Of a stretch of 19,030 nucleotides of DNA, positions 1 through 7,494 are shown piece after piece. This DNA is from Dehalococcoidia bacterium UBA5627 (lineage in GTDB: Bacteria > Chloroflexota > Dehalococcoidia > Dehalococcoidales > UBA5627): positions 1 to 19,030 of the forward strand of contig DIKD01000081.1 in the NCBI GenBank assembly GCA_002421585.1, written 5' to 3'. Below the pieces are notes generated by a model, which saw only the letters and a program-made list of their open reading frames with translations, made no database searches and was not told the origin of the DNA. Each line of letters begins with the position of its first letter. Within the stretch, counting starts at the first letter, position 1. The translations under genes were made by a program, and so were the position numbers.

Positions 1-55
1 TCATTACTATTGTTGAATATAGAGAGCAAACGATATATAACGGTATCCTCGTATT

Positions 56-91
56 AAAAGGGACTTGTATCGTTTTTATGATACAAGTCCC
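56..91 (-). terminator. Rho-independent terminator of the degV-family gene
   Basis: A perfect 12-bp inverted repeat (arms 60-71 and 80-91, reading GGGACTTGTATC and its complement) encloses an 8-base loop. Read on the minus strand, the hairpin is followed at once by TTTTAA (59 down to 54). It starts 17 bases past the degV stop codon at 108-110, the expected position for an intrinsic terminator of that gene. Read on the plus strand the hairpin is followed by ATATAC, so it should act mainly on minus-strand transcripts. Confidence 0.85.
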
Positions 92-107
92 ATATACTAA
101 ATACTAA

Positions 108-995
108 TTAATCCTCCCTCTTATCACCCCAGAAGAACAGGGCAACCGTTCCCGGGCCGGTGTGAGAACCGATTACGGTGCCGATACTGTTTATTGAAAC
201 ATCCCCATCGAGGTTCGGGAACTTTTCCTTAATCAAATCGGCTACGGCGCGGGCGTCATCATAGCAGGCGGAATTCGAAATAAAGCACTTACCGCTGTAA
301 TCAGTTCCGTTTTGGGCATGCTGCATCATCGTGCGCACAATTTCCTGAAAGACATGGTTTTTACCGTGTACCTTTTTCCTGATTTTAAGCTCACCTCTGG
401 AGTTTACATTCATTAAGGGGCAAATAGTCAGAACAGTACCTATTACTGCGGAAGCGGCTGATATTCGTCCGCCCCTTTTATAGTGCCTTAAGTCGGTGGA
501 AAAGAACCAGTGATGCAGGTTCAGTATGTTTTCTTCCAGCCATTGGTACAAATCATCTATAGAAAATCCCCTTGACTGCATTTCAATTGCGGCATCTACC
601 AGCATTCCGTATCCTGAGGAAGCGGCGAGCGAATCGACAACCATTAGTTTCCGTTCCGGGTATTTCTTTAGCATTTCAGTCTGTGCGATTATGGCGGAAT
701 TTACGGCGCCGGAAATGCCCGACGAAAGAGATATATGCAAAACATCCTTCCCCTGCTTTAATAGTGGCTCCCACAGCATAATGTACTGGTCTACATTTAC
801 CTGTGATGTTGTAGGCATAGCGCCGGCGGCAATCCTTTTGTAAAAATCCTCAAAAGAAATCGATTTCCCCAGGTCGTCCGGGTAATCCCTTCCATCCATT
901 TGAAAATGAAAACAGGCAAAGGGAATATCCTTTTCATTTAAATATTCCAACGGCAAATCGACAGTGGAACAACAGGTAATACTATAATCAGACAA
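108..995 (-). CDS. degV: DegV family protein (fatty-acid-binding, FakB-like)
   Basis: A 295-residue protein of the usual length for the DegV family, cytosolic proteins that bind a fatty acid; some members (FakB) present it to the kinase FakA for phosphorylation and phospholipid synthesis. Visible family motifs are an N-terminal CCSTVDLP, PTTSQVN near residue 62, the serine-rich ISLSSGISGAVNSA near residue 88, VVDSLAASSGYG, DLRHYKRGGRIS and a C-terminal IGSHTGPGTVALFF. The start is TTG (complement of 993-995), chosen because a strong GGGAGGAG Shine-Dalgarno site (complement of 1002-1009) lies at good spacing. It is a single-gene unit with its own terminator, divergent from the XRE regulator. 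No FakA-like kinase is in the window, so the fatty-acid role is a family inference. Confidence 0.93.
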   Translation of the reverse strand: MSDYSITCCSTVDLPLEYLNEKDIPFACFHFQMDGRDYPDDLGKSISFEDFYKRIAAGAMPTTSQVNVDQYIMLWEPLLKQGKDVLHISLSSGISGAVNSAIIAQTEMLKKYPERKLMVVDSLAASSGYGMLVDAAIEMQSRGFSIDDLYQWLEENILNLHHWFFSTDLRHYKRGGRISAASAVIGTVLTICPLMNVNSRGELKIRKKVHGKNHVFQEIVRTMMQHAQNGTDYSGKCFISNSACYDDARAVADLIKEKFPNLDGDVSINSIGTVIGSHTGPGTVALFFWGDKRED

Positions 996-1067
996 TTTCA
1001 GCTCCTCCCGAATAATTAAGACAGTTATTAATATTGCTTGCGGAAATAAAAAACAGCATAATAAATA

Positions 1068-1096
1068 ATTGTATCGGCAAATTGTTTGAAAGTCAC
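1068..1096 (-). promoter_or_regulatory. Candidate sigma-70 promoter for degV
   Basis: On the minus strand GTGACT (complement of 1091-1096) and TACAAT (complement of 1068-1073) are separated by 17 bases. This matches the consensus at 4/6 and 5/6 positions. It predicts a leader of about 65 bases before the TTG start. The -35 element is weak and other AT-rich hexamers exist nearby, so this is only the best candidate. Confidence 0.35.
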
Positions 1097-1113
1097 CCTA
1101 TTCTGTATTAAAC

Positions 1114-1178
1114 TATTTCTACTAAAATAAACGTTTCGGTAGAGTTGACGTTTATGTATTCCACTGTAAGTAGAAATA
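1114..1178. repeat. Nested pair of perfect inverted repeats (possible operator)
   Basis: The outer arms TATTTCTACT (1114-1123) and AGTAGAAATA (1169-1178) are perfect 10-bp complements. Inside them lie ATAAACGT (1127-1134) and ACGTTTAT (1148-1155), a perfect 8-bp pair with a 13-base spacer. The second arm of the inner repeat also lies next to a TTGACG hexamer (1145-1150). The block sits 43 bases before the XRE start and upstream of a TATAAT at 1195-1200. Possible roles are an operator for the adjacent XRE regulator or a DNA or RNA fold; the sequence does not decide. Confidence 0.6.
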
Positions 1179-1220
1179 CACGTGAATTTACAGATATAAT
1201 AATGCAAAGGATCGGTTTAC

Positions 1221-1838
1221 ATGAATGATTATAAAATAGATGAACAGCATTTAAGGCAAAGGATTGCAACGAACCTGATATATTACAGAAAACTTAACAA
1301 TATGACGCAATTGGAGCTTGCGGAACGCATCAACTACTCCGATAAATCCGTTTCCAAATGGGAGAGGGCATCAGGCGTGCCGGATATTTTTGTGCTGGCT
1401 TGGCTTGCCGACCTGTACGGGGTATCCGTAAGCGATTTTTTAGAAGAGAAAGGCCCCGAGTATCAACTGCCGCCTACCGGAAAAAATACCCCGCGCTTTA
1501 TCATTCTTTTACTGGGTGTTGGAATAGCATGGCTTGTGGCTACGATTGTTTTTACCGGCTTCAGACTCTTTATCCCGTCAGCTGAAAAAGCCTGGATGGC
1601 TTTTATTTTCGCTATCCCGGTAAGCGGTATAATTGCGGTGGTATTTTCCTTCTTGTGGTGGCGCATTGCAGCCCAGCTTTTATCGGTTAGTTTCCTGGTT
1701 TGGGCGATTGCGGTATGCATACATCTTACTGTTCCCATGAACGATATCAATATGATTTATATTATTGCGGGCGTAATGCAGGTTCTGGTGCTGTTGTGGT
1801 TTTTATTAAAGAAAAAATCGAACAGGCAAAGACGATAA
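1221..1838 (+). CDS. XRE-family regulator with four membrane helices
   Basis: A 205-residue protein. Residues about 10-75 form a classic XRE/Cro-CI helix-turn-helix: RKLNNMTQLELAERINYS, then KSVSKWERASGVPD, then LADLYGVSVSDFL. After a short Pro/Gly linker come four hydrophobic stretches, roughly residues 93-115, 124-146, 150-170 and 178-197, ending in a basic KKKSNRQRR tail. This HTH-plus-membrane layout is common in Firmicutes-type regulators that sense envelope or metabolite state, but I know of no ligand. ATG is preceded by AAAGGA (1206-1211). A perfect TATAAT at 1195-1200 would give a very short leader and has no good -35, so the promoter is unclear. The nested inverted repeats upstream are a plausible autoregulatory site. 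It converges on dnaE2, and no clear terminator separates them. Confidence 0.88.
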   Translation: MNDYKIDEQHLRQRIATNLIYYRKLNNMTQLELAERINYSDKSVSKWERASGVPDIFVLAWLADLYGVSVSDFLEEKGPEYQLPPTGKNTPRFIILLLGVGIAWLVATIVFTGFRLFIPSAEKAWMAFIFAIPVSGIIAVVFSFLWWRIAAQLLSVSFLVWAIAVCIHLTVPMNDINMIYIIAGVMQVLVLLWFLLKKKSNRQRR

Positions 1839-1901
1839 TATACATATCAGCCATCACAAAGACGCTTCGGCCTCCGTCGTAAATCTTAATCGGGCAGTGG
1901 T

Positions 1902-4900
1902 TTATCCGGTTGTCAGAGCGGATAACTCCTGGGCAATGATGGATAAAGCCTTCGGCCCCCTGCGCTGTATCTTTCCTTTTACCAGCAGCCAGCCCTCTCT
2001 GAATAAAATGTTGCCGTATCTCTCCTGAATATCGCCAAAAACGGTGATATCGGCAATACCGGTGCCGTCCTCCATTATGATATACATAACCCGCTTTCCG
2101 TTCCTGGTGGGAGGCGTCTGATAGCGGATTACCGAACCGGCAATGCTGACTATCTTGCCTGTCCCTTTATCCTTCAGGTCTTTCATGTGTGTAACATCGG
2201 AGCTTATATTGAAAAAGTCGAGCGGATGAGCCGAGATATCCAGCGAAAGCAACTTGCGTTCAATAAACATATCTGCTCCCCGGCTGCCTTTTGATATTTC
2301 CGGTGTGGTGACATCGAATATGTTAATATCCGCAAACATCGGTAAACTGCCTTTTAAATACTTGTGCTTTAGATTGAAAAGCTTTGGAATTTCAGATAAT
2401 AACCTGTCTGCCGTACCGAAAGCCGAGCAGGCGCCGGTTTTAATAAGATTCTCTGCCGCGTTACGGTTTATACCGACTCTTAATATAAAATCTCTGAATG
2501 AATTAAACTTTGATTTATCCCTTTCAATTAATATTGATTCGATAGCTTCGGATGAGATACCTTTAAGCTGCATAAATCCGATTCTGATGGCATCTCCTTC
2601 GACAGAATAATCTCTAAGTGAGCGATTGATATCAAGCGGCAATATCTTCACACCGCTTCTTTTAGCCTCAGCCAGCAGCACACGGGGCGGGTAATAACCC
2701 ATTGGCTGGTTCGATAATATGGCTGCAAAAAACTCTGCCGGGTAATGGCATTTCAGCCATAAGGTCTGATAAGCCAGTTCGGCATAGGCGGTGGCATGCG
2801 CTTTGCAGAAGCCATAGGCGGCAAAAGCGGCCAGTTGTTCGAACACCTTTTCGGATATTTTACGGCTCACTCCGTTTTTGGCAGCAGACGAGATAAAAGA
2901 TTCCCTCATCTTCTCCATTTCCTCCCCGGAACGGTCATGAGTCATCGCCCGCCTGAAACCATCCGCTTCGGCATAGCTCATACCGGCAAGGTCGTGCGCC
3001 ACTTTCAAAACCTGCTCCTGATACAGGATAACACCCAGTGTTTCGTCTAAAGCGTTTTTCAGCTTCGGATGAAGATAGGTTACCGCTTTTTTACCGTGGC
3101 GGCGCGGTAGATAATCCTTATCCATATTGGATTTGAGAGGCCCCGGCCTGACCAGCGATATCGAGATAATGATATCCTCGTATCTGTCCGGTAATAATCT
3201 TCCTGCCATTTCGCGCTGGGCAGGTGATTCCAGTTGAAAAGTGCCGATAGCTTTGCCTTCCCTCAGCATGGCAAACGCTTGCGGGTCGTTCCGGTCTATA
3301 TTATCAAGGTCTATATCTATATCGCGGTTTTTTCTGATATTTGTAATGGTATCTTCAATCACCGTCAGGGTGGGCAATGCCAGCAGGTCCATTTTAACGA
3401 TACCCAGTTTCTCGATATCATCCTTGTCGTATTGACTGATGATATCTCCGCCGCTCGAATATTCCAGCGGGACCATGCCTGACAGTTTTTCATCTCCAAT
3501 TAATAAACCGCCCAGGTGCACTGAAAGATGTTTGGGAAAGCTGTCAATCGAAGCACACATCTTGAAAAAATCCTCCATTTCGGGACGATGATAGATATCG
3601 CTGTTTTTCAGTTCGGGACGGGCGTCCATCTTTTGTAAAAGTTGTGCCGCCGACAGCCAGTGGATTCCCGCGCAGGCCTCTTCAACAGTATCTTTAGGAA
3701 TTTCGAGCGCCTTTCCGACACCCCTGATTGCTCCCCTTGCCATATATGTGTTAATTGTTCCGATACAGGAGACATTTTCGGAGCCATACCTGTCGTATAC
3801 ATAATTCCTGACCTCGTCACGGCGCCTGCGGTCGATATCCAGGTCGATATCGGGTGGTTCGCGTCTTAATTCATGCATGAAGCGTTCGAAGAGCAGGTTA
3901 TGCTTTACAGGGTCTATGGTGCTTATCTCAAGGGCATATACTACCAGACTGTCTACGGCGCTGCCCCTTGCCTGGCACCTGATATTGCGAGCTTTTGCCC
4001 ACCTGACTATATCCCAGACAACCAGGAAGTAGCCGCAAAACCCGAGCTTTTCGATTGTTGCCAGTTCGTATTGCAATCTTTCCATAACCTGTGGGGATAA
4101 TATCTCATATCTTTTTTGGATGCCTTTTAAAGCTATTTTGGACAGGTAGTAGGATTCGGGTTCCCCTTCAGGCACATCAAATCCCGGGAAATGCAGCTTC
4201 CCCAGTTCCGGCTCGAAATTGCATCTGCCGGCAATTTCTGCGGTCATACTGACAGCCTCCGGAATGTCCGAAAACAACTCATTCATTTCTTTAGCAGATT
4301 TGAGGTATTGCTCCACGGTTCGAAAGTCATTTAACTGAGATACGGAGATGTTTTGGTCGATGGCATTCAACAGTTCTTTTATCTTGTACCTGTCCATATC
4401 GGCGTAGTGGACATTGTTGGTGGCTACAACGGGCAATCCTTTTTCACGTGCAAACTCGATAAGCTGATAACTGTTTGCCATATACTCTTTTTGAGGGTAA
4501 CGGATAAGCTCGATAAAGAAATCATAGCCGTAGACCGCGCGATAGAAATCGGAGGCGGCTTTAGTATCATCAATTTTGCCGTTATTCAAAAGGAAAGGCA
4601 GTTCTCCTTTAGAACAGCCGGAAAGGGCTATCAATCCTTCGTTATATTTGGCAAGCATTTCTTTTGAGGCAAGCGGAGCCTTACCCCTGTTTGACAGGTG
4701 TGCCTCTGTAATCAAACGGCAAAGATTGGAATAGCCCTGTTTGTTTTTACACAAAAGCGTAAGGTGGTATCCGCCTTCTAAGGATAGTTCTAATCCGATT
4801 ATAGGTTTGATATCCAACGCTTTCGCTTTTTCGTAGAAACGGATGGCGCCAGTCAGACGGTTATGGTCTGTTAAAGCAATAGCGGGCATTTCAAGCAGTT

Positions 4901-4985
4901 TTGCTTTCTGCAATAGGTCATCAATGGTGGAGGCTCCGTCGAGAAAGCTGTATTGTGAATGTACGTGAAGATGAATGAAGCTCAT
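1902..4985 (-). CDS. dnaE2: Error-prone DNA polymerase III alpha subunit (DnaE2/ImuC type)
   Basis: A C-family polymerase of 1027 residues that carries out translesion synthesis, part of the mutasome in many bacteria. The N-terminal PHP domain (about 1-210) shows HLHVHSQYSFLDG, LTDHNRLTGA and GLELS. The palm has catalytic acidic residues D381 and D383 in EPPDIDLDID and D533 in VKMDLL. A helix-hairpin-helix region lies near 825-855 and an OB fold near 930-1020. It is assigned to DnaE2 rather than replicative DnaE1 because of RREPPDIDLDID, FPKHLSVHLGG, GTFQLESPAQREM, LVRPGPLKSNM and NQPMGYYPPRVLLAEAKRSGV, all DnaE2-type signatures, and because it ends soon after the OB fold without the long tau-binding tail. 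The ATG is preceded by AGGA overlapping the stop codon of the DUF6504 gene, so translation is probably coupled. The LexA-boxed promoter upstream implies SOS induction. Confidence 0.93.
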   Translation of the reverse strand: MSFIHLHVHSQYSFLDGASTIDDLLQKAKLLEMPAIALTDHNRLTGAIRFYEKAKALDIKPIIGLELSLEGGYHLTLLCKNKQGYSNLCRLITEAHLSNRGKAPLASKEMLAKYNEGLIALSGCSKGELPFLLNNGKIDDTKAASDFYRAVYGYDFFIELIRYPQKEYMANSYQLIEFAREKGLPVVATNNVHYADMDRYKIKELLNAIDQNISVSQLNDFRTVEQYLKSAKEMNELFSDIPEAVSMTAEIAGRCNFEPELGKLHFPGFDVPEGEPESYYLSKIALKGIQKRYEILSPQVMERLQYELATIEKLGFCGYFLVVWDIVRWAKARNIRCQARGSAVDSLVVYALEISTIDPVKHNLLFERFMHELRREPPDIDLDIDRRRRDEVRNYVYDRYGSENVSCIGTINTYMARGAIRGVGKALEIPKDTVEEACAGIHWLSAAQLLQKMDARPELKNSDIYHRPEMEDFFKMCASIDSFPKHLSVHLGGLLIGDEKLSGMVPLEYSSGGDIISQYDKDDIEKLGIVKMDLLALPTLTVIEDTITNIRKNRDIDIDLDNIDRNDPQAFAMLREGKAIGTFQLESPAQREMAGRLLPDRYEDIIISISLVRPGPLKSNMDKDYLPRRHGKKAVTYLHPKLKNALDETLGVILYQEQVLKVAHDLAGMSYAEADGFRRAMTHDRSGEEMEKMRESFISSAAKNGVSRKISEKVFEQLAAFAAYGFCKAHATAYAELAYQTLWLKCHYPAEFFAAILSNQPMGYYPPRVLLAEAKRSGVKILPLDINRSLRDYSVEGDAIRIGFMQLKGISSEAIESILIERDKSKFNSFRDFILRVGINRNAAENLIKTGACSAFGTADRLLSEIPKLFNLKHKYLKGSLPMFADINIFDVTTPEISKGSRGADMFIERKLLSLDISAHPLDFFNISSDVTHMKDLKDKGTGKIVSIAGSVIRYQTPPTRNGKRVMYIIMEDGTGIADITVFGDIQERYGNILFREGWLLVKGKIQRRGPKALSIIAQELSALTTG

Positions 4986-4994
4986 TTCAATATC

Positions 4995-5252
4995 CTAGTC
5001 GAGAACCCGTGATAAAAACCATGACTTCCCCATTTTATAAAGCTCATATGTACAGGTAGAGGAGTTAGTGGCATCCACCTGTACGAAAAAACGCAGGGTA
5101 TTACCCGCCCACCAATCGGCAGGTTCACGCCACCAGTTGATAACCTCGTTTACCCGGTAGAGCCGTTTTCTCCAGATAAAAGCGGTGATTGAGGTGTCTT
5201 CATCAACCTGTTTTTGGTGTACTTTTACCGGTTCTCCGATAAGTTTTGCCAC
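4995..5252 (-). CDS. DUF6504-like small protein, partner of the error-prone polymerase
   Basis: An 85-residue protein with the pattern PVKV-(x)n-FIWRKRLYRVNEVINWWRE-(x)n-WW, then a beta-rich end (TLRFFVQV, CTYELYK, WFLSRVLD). I recognise this as the DUF6504 family, small Trp-rich proteins often encoded with Y-family polymerase/ImuB-like and dnaE2 genes in actinobacteria; its molecular role is unknown. The start is GTG (complement of 5250-5252), supported by a strong AAGGAGG (complement of 5257-5263). It is the first gene of the operon, only 9 bases before dnaE2 and directly after the LexA-boxed promoter. Family assignment is from memory of the motif, so moderately sure; co-expression with dnaE2 is strongly supported by spacing. 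Confidence 0.8.
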   Translation of the reverse strand: MAKLIGEPVKVHQKQVDEDTSITAFIWRKRLYRVNEVINWWREPADWWAGNTLRFFVQVDATNSSTCTYELYKMGKSWFLSRVLD

Positions 5253-5272
5253 ATTCCCTCCTTGAGATTATA

Positions 5273-5301
5273 ATTATAATAGAACATTAGTTCTAAATCA
5301 A
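5273..5301 (-). promoter_or_regulatory. Sigma-70 promoter of the DUF6504-dnaE2 operon
   Basis: On the minus strand TTGATT (complement of 5296-5301) and a perfect TATAAT (complement of 5273-5278) are separated by exactly 17 bases, and a second TATAAT follows directly (complement of 5267-5272). Predicted transcription starts near 5266, just ahead of the Shine-Dalgarno site and GTG start at 5252. The whole spacer is occupied by the LexA-type box. Confidence 0.8.
5282..5293. promoter_or_regulatory. LexA (SOS) box, Gram-positive type
   Basis: GAAC-ATTA-GTTC at 5282-5293 is an exact match to the Gram-positive LexA/DinR consensus GAAC-N4-GTTC. Symmetry extends two bases each way to TAGAAC/GTTCTA (5280-5295). 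It lies between the -35 and -10 hexamers of the dnaE2 operon promoter, an ideal position for repression. As I recall, LexA of Dehalococcoides was reported to bind this Gram-positive type of motif. The box is also about 40 bases upstream of the DUF72 -10 element, so it might affect that gene too, less certainly. Confidence 0.82.
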
Positions 5302-5307
5302 GTGTTT

Positions 5308-5338
5308 TTGATGAAAACTTGCACCGGTGTCGTATAAT
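5308..5338 (+). promoter_or_regulatory. Candidate promoter for the DUF72 gene
   Basis: TATAAT at 5333-5338 is a perfect -10 hexamer; TTGATG at 5308-5313 could be the -35, with a long 19-base spacer. The predicted leader is about 14 bases and would include the AAAGGA ribosome site (5345-5350). The -10 is convincing, the -35 less so. Confidence 0.5.
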
Positions 5339-5358
5339 TAAATGAAAGGATATTTGAA

Positions 5359-6228
5359 ATGAGTGAGCAGGGTAACATATATATCGGGACATCGGGATGG
5401 TCGTATCCATCCGGCGAAGGAACTTGGAAAGTTTATTTTTACCCATCGGGCAAGATAATCGAGTTGGAATACTACAGCCGTTTTTTCAATACGGTGGAAA
5501 TCAACAGCTCTTTTTACAGACCCCCCAATCCGGGTTATGTTTATAACTGGGTAAAACGTGTTCCCGATGGTTTTCTGTTTACTGTCAAGTTGTGGCAGAA
5601 GTTTACCCATCCGAAAATGTTTACGCAGTCAACCGGCAGGGATACTGCCATTTCTCAGGATGATGTCGATACTTTTAAACGAAGTATCGAGCCCCTTTTG
5701 CAAAGCGGAAAGCTGGGCGCTCTGCTGGCGCAGTTTCCTCCCGCTTTTAAAAACGATGAATACGGCAAGCAAATTCTTACTGCAATAATTAATACCTTTT
5801 CGGAATATCGTCTGGCAGTAGAATTACGCCATCGCAGTTGGAGCGATGATAAAAATATATCTCAGATGTTTAGAGATAACAATATAGCGTGGGTTAACAT
5901 CGATGAACCGAAATTCGAATCATCTGTATCTTCAGATATTCCTGTTACGTCCGATATGGCATATTTTCGCTTTCATGGGAGGAACCGGGAGAACTGGTGG
6001 ACAGGCAATGGTGAAACACGCTATAAGTATCTATATTCGGATAGTGAAATAGAGGAGCTAACGGACAAGGTAAGTGCTGCCGCCAGCGATGCGAATCTAT
6101 TGTTTGCTTTCTTTAACAATCACTGGCAGGGATATGCCCTGCGTAACGCAGTATCTATGATGAAAAAATTACGATTACCGTTTAGAGAAATACCGGTTCA
6201 AGATAAACTATTGGATAATAATACTTGA
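5359..6228 (+). CDS. DUF72 (YecE-like) family protein
   Basis: A 289-residue protein matching the DUF72/YecE family, which folds as a TIM barrel; its biochemical function is not established. Seen are the N-terminal IYIGTSGWSYPSGEGTW, FYPSGK, FNTVEINSSFYRPP near residues 47-57, FTVKLWQKFTHPKM, LLAQFPPAFKN, LAVELRHRSW, a mid-protein ADEP-like stretch NIAWVNIDEPKF, YFRFHGRN, and a C-terminal FAFFNNHWQGYALRNA. These follow the family's order and the length is normal. The ATG has AAAGGA 8 bases upstream. It stands alone, divergent from the SOS operon, and shares its intergenic region with the LexA box, so a damage-response link is possible but unproven. Confidence 0.9.
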   Translation: MSEQGNIYIGTSGWSYPSGEGTWKVYFYPSGKIIELEYYSRFFNTVEINSSFYRPPNPGYVYNWVKRVPDGFLFTVKLWQKFTHPKMFTQSTGRDTAISQDDVDTFKRSIEPLLQSGKLGALLAQFPPAFKNDEYGKQILTAIINTFSEYRLAVELRHRSWSDDKNISQMFRDNNIAWVNIDEPKFESSVSSDIPVTSDMAYFRFHGRNRENWWTGNGETRYKYLYSDSEIEELTDKVSAAASDANLLFAFFNNHWQGYALRNAVSMMKKLRLPFREIPVQDKLLDNNT

Positions 6229-6242
6229 CATAATGATACTGC

Positions 6243-6275
6243 CAATCTTAACACATTTTTACTTTTTTAAGATTG
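6243..6275 (+). repeat. Inverted repeat after the DUF72 gene, possible weak terminator
   Basis: Arms CAATCTTAA (6243-6251) and TTAAGATTG (6267-6275) are perfect 9-bp complements with a 15-base, T-rich loop. It begins 15 bases after the DUF72 stop. The stem is AT-rich and no T-tract follows, so if it terminates transcription it does so weakly. The remainder of 6276-6385 is AT-rich with no convincing promoter. Confidence 0.35.
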
Positions 6276-6385
6276 TGATAAAAGTTATATTCAATTGTCG
6301 TTAAAACAATGGTAATATTAAATATTAATTGATTAATTATTTTTTACTTGGGTTTACGACTATCTAAGTAAGGGGGAATAAATAA

Positions 6386-7489
6386 ATGGAGCTGGCTAAT
6401 CTGGTTAATTCTACCGGTGCGATTATTCTTGGTAGCATCTTAAATGAGGAGAGCGAGGAGCTTCTCAATAAATCCGTAGAGGAAGCAGCACAGAATAGGT
6501 TAAACAAGTTAGTACTTGATTTCCGTGCTGTACACCATATGACAAGTCTTGGTGCAAGCAATCTGGTGAAGCTGACAGCAATTGCCAAGAAAAAGAGAAT
6601 TAAATTGTTTGCCTATGGATTGAGCAATCGCTACCGCGAGATATTTAATATGACTTGCCTTGATGATGCCATCAGTGTAGTTAGCGAACAGGAAACGTCT
6701 GACTCATTAACTAATGATGAAATAGATAAACTGCAAAATTTAGAAGTTAAGGAAGGTAAACAATCGGATGAAGGCTGGGCACCTTTTATAGAGAGAATTG
6801 AAGTTACCGAAAAGCCGGAAGGCGCACTTGTTAAGAATATAGATAATCGCCGGTTGCAAGCCCAAATTAAGGGCTTTGGTAAGATGTGGCAGAAAACTTT
6901 CCGGCTGATGATAGATAAACCCGAGTTTACGCCCGAAGATATAATAAATAAATTAAAGCAGAATTTCGTTGCTTTTCAGGTACCTGAAAACTTCTTTTTT
7001 CCCACCAGTAAAGGGTTGACGCCCGGCGCCCTGGTTTTTATCGATTCTGCTACACCCGGTGGCGTTGTCAGTACAGGTATTTACGTTCTTTATATGGACG
7101 ATACCAGTTTTACCTATGTCACTCCTCAAGGGCATCCTGAAGCCGGCTGGATAACATTTAGCGCTAAGGAAGAAGATGGTAAGATAAGGCTTCAAATACA
7201 GGGATTAGTCAGGGCATCCGACCCGTTCTTTGAAATAGCATATGCTATCGCCGGTCAGGCTTTCCAGGAGAAAATCTGGTTGAATGTCTTAACACAAATG
7301 GCGAAACATCTAGAAATCGAAGATAACGGGCAAATGGTTAAATATAAACCAGCCAATTATTGTCAGTGGGGTAAATGCGGGAATATCTGGTATAACTCCC
7401 AATTAAGGTCGCTTCCGCTGAATTTCACTAAGTTATTGCCTATGTCTAAAAAGGTGAAGGAAAAGAGAATCAGCGGCGGTTATCGATAA
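6386..7489 (+). CDS. STAS domain protein fused to a DUF1990-like domain
   Basis: A 367-residue two-part protein. Residues 1-100 resemble STAS domains of anti-sigma-factor antagonists: KLVLDFRAVHHMTSLGASNL aligns with the SpoIIAA segment around its phosphorylated serine (here Ser54 is kept while the preceding Asp is Thr53 and the second Ser is Leu55), followed by YREIFNMTCLDDAISV, a typical last STAS helix. A charged linker (about 108-150) leads to a C-terminal part. Its region VTPQGHPEAGWITFSAKEEDGK followed by a Phe/Ala-rich helix (about 230-315) resembles DUF1990, a START-like family of unknown function. The C-terminus has YCQWGKCGN. AGGGGG (6371-6376) precedes the ATG. It lies 5 bases before the flavoprotein gene, so probably one operon. 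The STAS call is good; the DUF1990 call is tentative. Confidence 0.75.
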   Translation: MELANLVNSTGAIILGSILNEESEELLNKSVEEAAQNRLNKLVLDFRAVHHMTSLGASNLVKLTAIAKKKRIKLFAYGLSNRYREIFNMTCLDDAISVVSEQETSDSLTNDEIDKLQNLEVKEGKQSDEGWAPFIERIEVTEKPEGALVKNIDNRRLQAQIKGFGKMWQKTFRLMIDKPEFTPEDIINKLKQNFVAFQVPENFFFPTSKGLTPGALVFIDSATPGGVVSTGIYVLYMDDTSFTYVTPQGHPEAGWITFSAKEEDGKIRLQIQGLVRASDPFFEIAYAIAGQAFQEKIWLNVLTQMAKHLEIEDNGQMVKYKPANYCQWGKCGNIWYNSQLRSLPLNFTKLLPMSKKVKEKRISGGYR

Positions 7490-7494
7490 TCGAT

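Noticed and set aside
526..843. Open frame antisense to degV
   Set aside because: It lies wholly inside the degV gene, with no ribosome site and a protein unlike any family; it is a shadow frame.
1839..1901. Possible bidirectional terminator between the XRE gene and dnaE2
   Set aside because: GACG/CGTC around 1860-1880 pairs only four bases with mismatches inside and no T-tract of note; not enough to call.
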